This document shows, in pieces, positions 41,264 to 43,107 of a DNA stretch of 43,107 nucleotides. The notes beneath the pieces were generated by a model that was not told the DNA's origin, did not search any database, and saw only the letters and a list, made by a program, of their open reading frames with translations. The DNA lies in contig NZ_JAPDPH010000039.1 in the NCBI RefSeq assembly GCF_026013475.1, positions 1-43,107 on the forward strand, given 5' to 3'. Position numbers and translations under genes: made by a program. The stretch's first letter is position 1. Every line of letters starts with the position of its first letter. The DNA comes from Micromonospora yasonensis. GTDB taxonomy: Bacteria; Actinomycetota; Actinomycetes; Mycobacteriales; Micromonosporaceae.

Positions 41264-42424
41264 TTACGCGCTGCGGTACAGCTTGGTGAAGGTGAACTCG
41301 CGGTGCCCCAGCGACTCGGCGGCGGTCAGGCGGCCGTTGATCGTGCGCTCGACGAGGTCGATGAGCTGATCGCCGGCCTCCTCGACCGACTGGCCACGGG
41401 TCAGCAGCGGCGAGCAGTCGACGTCGATGTGGTCGGCCATCGACGCGGCGGTCTTGGGGTTCGCGGTGATCTTGATGACCGGCTGGACCGGGTTGCCGAT
41501 GACGTTGCCCTGACCGGTCGGGAACAGGTTGAGGACACCGCCTGCGGCGGTCATCAGGGTCACGCACTCGGCCGCGGCCGATGACGTGTCCATGAAGTGG
41601 AGGCCGGGCCGCTCCGGAGCCTCGGCCGGCGCGAGCGCACCCACGATGGGCGCCGTTCCGGTCTTGACGATGTTGCCCAGCGCCTTCTCCTCGATGGTCG
41701 ACAGGCCGCCGGCGATGTTCCCCTGCGTGGGCTGGGATCCCAGCAGGTTGGCGCCGGTCGCTTCGATCATCTCGATGTAGCCGTCGTAGAACGACTGGAA
41801 GCGCGCGCGGACCTCGTCGTTGATGCAGCGCTCGGCGATCAGGTGCTCACCGCCGGTCAGCTCGCTGGTCTCGCCGAAGATCATGGTGCCGCCGGCGTCG
41901 ACCCACCGGTCGCTCAGGTACGCCGTGATCCGGCACGAGCCGAGTCCGGTCGTCGTGTCCGACTCGCCGTCCTTCGTGGTCAGCAGGATCTCGGAACGCT
42001 CGACCGGTTCGCGCTGCAGTTCGCTCGCGTCCTGCAGGAACGTCTTGGCCAGCCGCGACGCCCGCTCGATGATCTTCAGGTCGCCGGATCCCTCGATGGA
42101 GAAGCCTTCGACCGGCTTGCGGGTCTTGGCGATGCCCTCCACGACGCGGTTGGTCCAGTTGGGCTCGATGCCGATCACGATCACCGCCGCGATGTTCGGG
42201 TTGGAGCCCACCCCGATGAGGGTGCGGAACGTCAGGTCCAGGTCCTCACCGAACTGCAGGCGCCCGAAGGCGTGCGGCAGGGCCAGCGTTCCTGGGACGA
42301 GCTTGGCCACGCCCTCGGCCGCGGCGTTCGACAGGTCGTCCACGGGGAGGATGGCCACCTGGTTGCGGATGCCGACCGATCCGTTGGGCCGGCGGTAACC
42401 GGTCAGGCGACGCTGTTGTGCCAT
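41264..42424 (-). CDS. suyB: UxaA-family large subunit, probable (2R)-sulfolactate sulfo-lyase beta subunit
   Basis: 386 residues covering the UxaA/GarD C-terminal domain: GYRRPNGSVGIRNQVAILPV, LQFGEDLDLTFRTLIGVGSN, VVEGIAKTRKPVEGFSIEGS, FGETSELTGGEHLIAERC, GNIAGGLSTIEEKALGNIVK, FPTGQGNVIGNP. The SAF part is a separate gene, as in SuyA/SuyB. In E. coli altronate dehydratase I recall cysteines in YGCSQLGDD, GLGCENN and ECGGSDG; here these places read FGRLQFGED, GIEPNW and KDGESDT. From memory that pattern agrees with SuyB proteins and argues against a plain altronate or galactarate dehydratase. SuyAB cleaves (2R)-sulfolactate to pyruvate and sulfite. The assignment also rests on the neighbouring slcC- and comC-like genes. 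Confidence 0.75.
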   Translation of the reverse strand: MAQQRRLTGYRRPNGSVGIRNQVAILPVDDLSNAAAEGVAKLVPGTLALPHAFGRLQFGEDLDLTFRTLIGVGSNPNIAAVIVIGIEPNWTNRVVEGIAKTRKPVEGFSIEGSGDLKIIERASRLAKTFLQDASELQREPVERSEILLTTKDGESDTTTGLGSCRITAYLSDRWVDAGGTMIFGETSELTGGEHLIAERCINDEVRARFQSFYDGYIEMIEATGANLLGSQPTQGNIAGGLSTIEEKALGNIVKTGTAPIVGALAPAEAPERPGLHFMDTSSAAAECVTLMTAAGGVLNLFPTGQGNVIGNPVQPVIKITANPKTAASMADHIDVDCSPLLTRGQSVEEAGDQLIDLVERTINGRLTAAESLGHREFTFTKLYRSA

Positions 42425-42711
42425 CGGGCGCTCCTCACATTGTGGGTGTGGACGTAGTCGCCCTTGCTGATGTCGGCACTCGCGATGGCCACGCGCAGCC
42501 CGTATTCGGTGACGTCGTCGCCGGCGGCGACGGCCCGCAGTGCCACCTTGTGCCCCAGTGGGATCGGTGCGTTGACGTCGATAGTCGTAGGCGCGCTGTC
42601 ATCGAGGTAGGCCACGTGGGCCTGGCCCGGTTCGACGTCCTTCACGGCTACGGCCACGGCATCACCCCCCAGGTGTGCCAAGAAGTCCGGATTCGTGTGT
42701 GCCATCCCCAT
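42403..42711 (-). CDS. suyA: SAF-domain small subunit, probable (2R)-sulfolactate sulfo-lyase alpha subunit
   Basis: 102 residues forming one SAF domain: LGGDAVAVAVKDVEPGQAHV, IPLGHKVALRAVAAGDDVTE, YGLRVAIASADISKGDYVHT, HNVRSARW. IPLGHK and the GDYVHTHN end are hallmarks of UxaA/SuyA N-terminal domains. Two in-frame ATGs (42711 and 42705) are possible; the second has a better-placed GATGGGG. The 22-bp overlap with suyB implies coupled translation and a fixed subunit ratio. It is the promoter-proximal gene of the operon, with the island operator just upstream. Confidence 0.8.
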   Translation of the reverse strand: MGMAHTNPDFLAHLGGDAVAVAVKDVEPGQAHVAYLDDSAPTTIDVNAPIPLGHKVALRAVAAGDDVTEYGLRVAIASADISKGDYVHTHNVRSARWHNSVA

Positions 42712-42727
42712 CCCATCGTCGCGGTAA

Positions 42728-42784
42728 GTGGTCTGACCTCCGTCAGGAGGGCCTACATTATTCGCCCTGTCGTTTGCCTGTCAA
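42728..42784 (-). promoter_or_regulatory. suyA promoter with island operator
   Basis: On the minus strand TTGACA (42784-42779), an 18-bp spacer and TAATGT (42760-42755) make a strong promoter. About 15 bp further is GAGGTCAGACCAC (GGT-N3-ACC core at 42738-42730), read on the plus strand as TGGTCTGACCTCC. The same motif precedes the ABC operon and the GH genes, linking desulfonation to glycoside use. Confidence 0.8.
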
Positions 42785-42981
42785 CGGAGCCGGCCTTCGA
42801 TGTGTGAAACGGTCGCGGCAGGGTGTGTTCCTGGTGGCCCGCTTGGTCTCGACCACGATCTGTGCCGGCTTCCCCGCCTCGGGATCCCGGCCGGGCGTCC
42901 TATCGTTCGGGATACCCTAGTAAACCGATGGGATATGACGGCTAATGGTGGCGGCATGATGTCGAGCCGCGAGGAAGCGTG

Positions 42982-43107
42982 ATGATGAAGGTGTTCCGAG
43001 AGCGTGATCGCCTGTCGGCGGTTGACCGGCGGCAGGCGGCGCAGTGGTCGCCAGCGCCGCGTCCTTCCGGCTCTGGGGAGCGCGGGTTCGCCGCTGGCCC
43101 CGGCCAG
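42982..43107 (+). CDS. Start of an unidentified gene cut by the window end
   Basis: From ATG 42982 (second ATG at 42985), preceded by GAGGAA, the frame MMKVFRERDRLSAVDRRQAA is open to the edge (42 codons). Its codon use looks coding only weakly and the sequence is Arg/Pro-rich; no family is recognised. It is divergent from suyA, the usual place for a pathway regulator, but nothing here shows a helix-turn-helix yet. The 42,785-42,981 gap holds no other clear feature. Confidence 0.3.
   Translation, partial: MMKVFRERDRLSAVDRRQAAQWSPAPRPSGSGERGFAAGPGQ

Noticed and set aside
41264..42711. Altronate or galactarate dehydratase for the UxaA-type pair
   Set aside because: No uronate isomerase, reductase or KDG kinase is nearby, the E. 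coli-type cysteines are missing, and the two following dehydrogenases fit sulfolactate chemistry. Not fully excluded.
42800..42982. 60-codon open frame in the suyA upstream region
   Set aside because: No ribosome site, composition unlike neighbours, and it overlaps the likely promoter region.
1..43107. tRNA, rRNA, CRISPR arrays, insertion sequences or integrase genes
   Set aside because: None was recognised on either strand; apart from the Rhs remnant there is no mobile-element gene to explain the mosaic.

Overview
The window is high-GC DNA (most third codon positions are G or C) with Tat-exported enzymes, GTG starts and stop/start overlaps. This fits a soil-type filamentous actinobacterium, for example in the Micromonosporaceae or Streptomyces range; the species cannot be told. 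No rRNA, tRNA or CRISPR array was seen.

Layout. Positions 1-12,700 are a mixed accessory stretch: a partial LtrA-family membrane protein, a YeiH-type putative sulfite/sulfate exporter with a LysR regulator, a secreted M36 metallopeptidase, a coupled three-gene operon with a Cys-containing protein and a split YeeE/YedE sulfur transporter, a PhoD phosphatase, an Rhs-core remnant, an Nramp Mn(II) transporter and a secreted SGNH-type hydrolase. Positions 12,834-31,333 are a glycoside-hydrolase island: a GH27, three paralogous Tat-exported GH2 enzymes, a GH51-like enzyme, an (alpha/alpha)6-barrel enzyme with an inserted LamG domain, and an SMP-30 sugar lactonase. A collapsed second LysR/YeiH pair is embedded in it. 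Positions 31,765-39,098 are a seven-gene operon: an ABC sugar importer (lipoprotein, two permeases, ATPase), an SDR dehydrogenase, a DgoD-like sugar-acid dehydratase and a DapA-family aldolase. Positions 39,163-42,711, on the opposite strand, hold four genes that look like suyA-suyB-slcC-comC, the sulfolactate racemisation and desulfonation module. A perfect 18-bp terminator separates the two operons.

How the parts may work together. Six promoter regions (GH27, first GH2, second GH2, two sites before the ABC operon, and the suyA promoter) carry the same inverted repeat, GGT-N3-ACC with a strong ACCTC half. It sits at or just after a recognisable -35/-10 in five of the six. This is sequence-level evidence that the glycosidases, the importer/oxidative pathway and the sulfolactate genes form one regulon. 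My reading is a catabolic island for a sulfonated sugar (sulfoquinovose or a relative). Exported glycosidases would free or trim the substrate and the ABC importer would bring it in. The SDR and SMP-30 lactonase would make the sugar acid, and the enolase-superfamily dehydratase and DapA-type aldolase would cut it to pyruvate and a C3 aldehyde. After oxidation of that aldehyde, SlcC/ComC would invert the sulfolactate and SuyAB would release sulfite. If correct, this is an Entner-Doudoroff-type sulfoglycolysis using enzyme families different from the characterised version (IlvD/Edd-type dehydratase, HpcH-type aldolase) and lacking a known sulfoquinovosidase. The substrate is inferred, not shown. 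An aldehyde dehydrogenase for the C3 step and the regulator are not in the window.

Several accessory domains show rearrangement scars: a truncated GH2 with a leftover C-terminus, a GH2 with a displaced 26-codon block, and a permuted LamG domain inside a catalytic domain.
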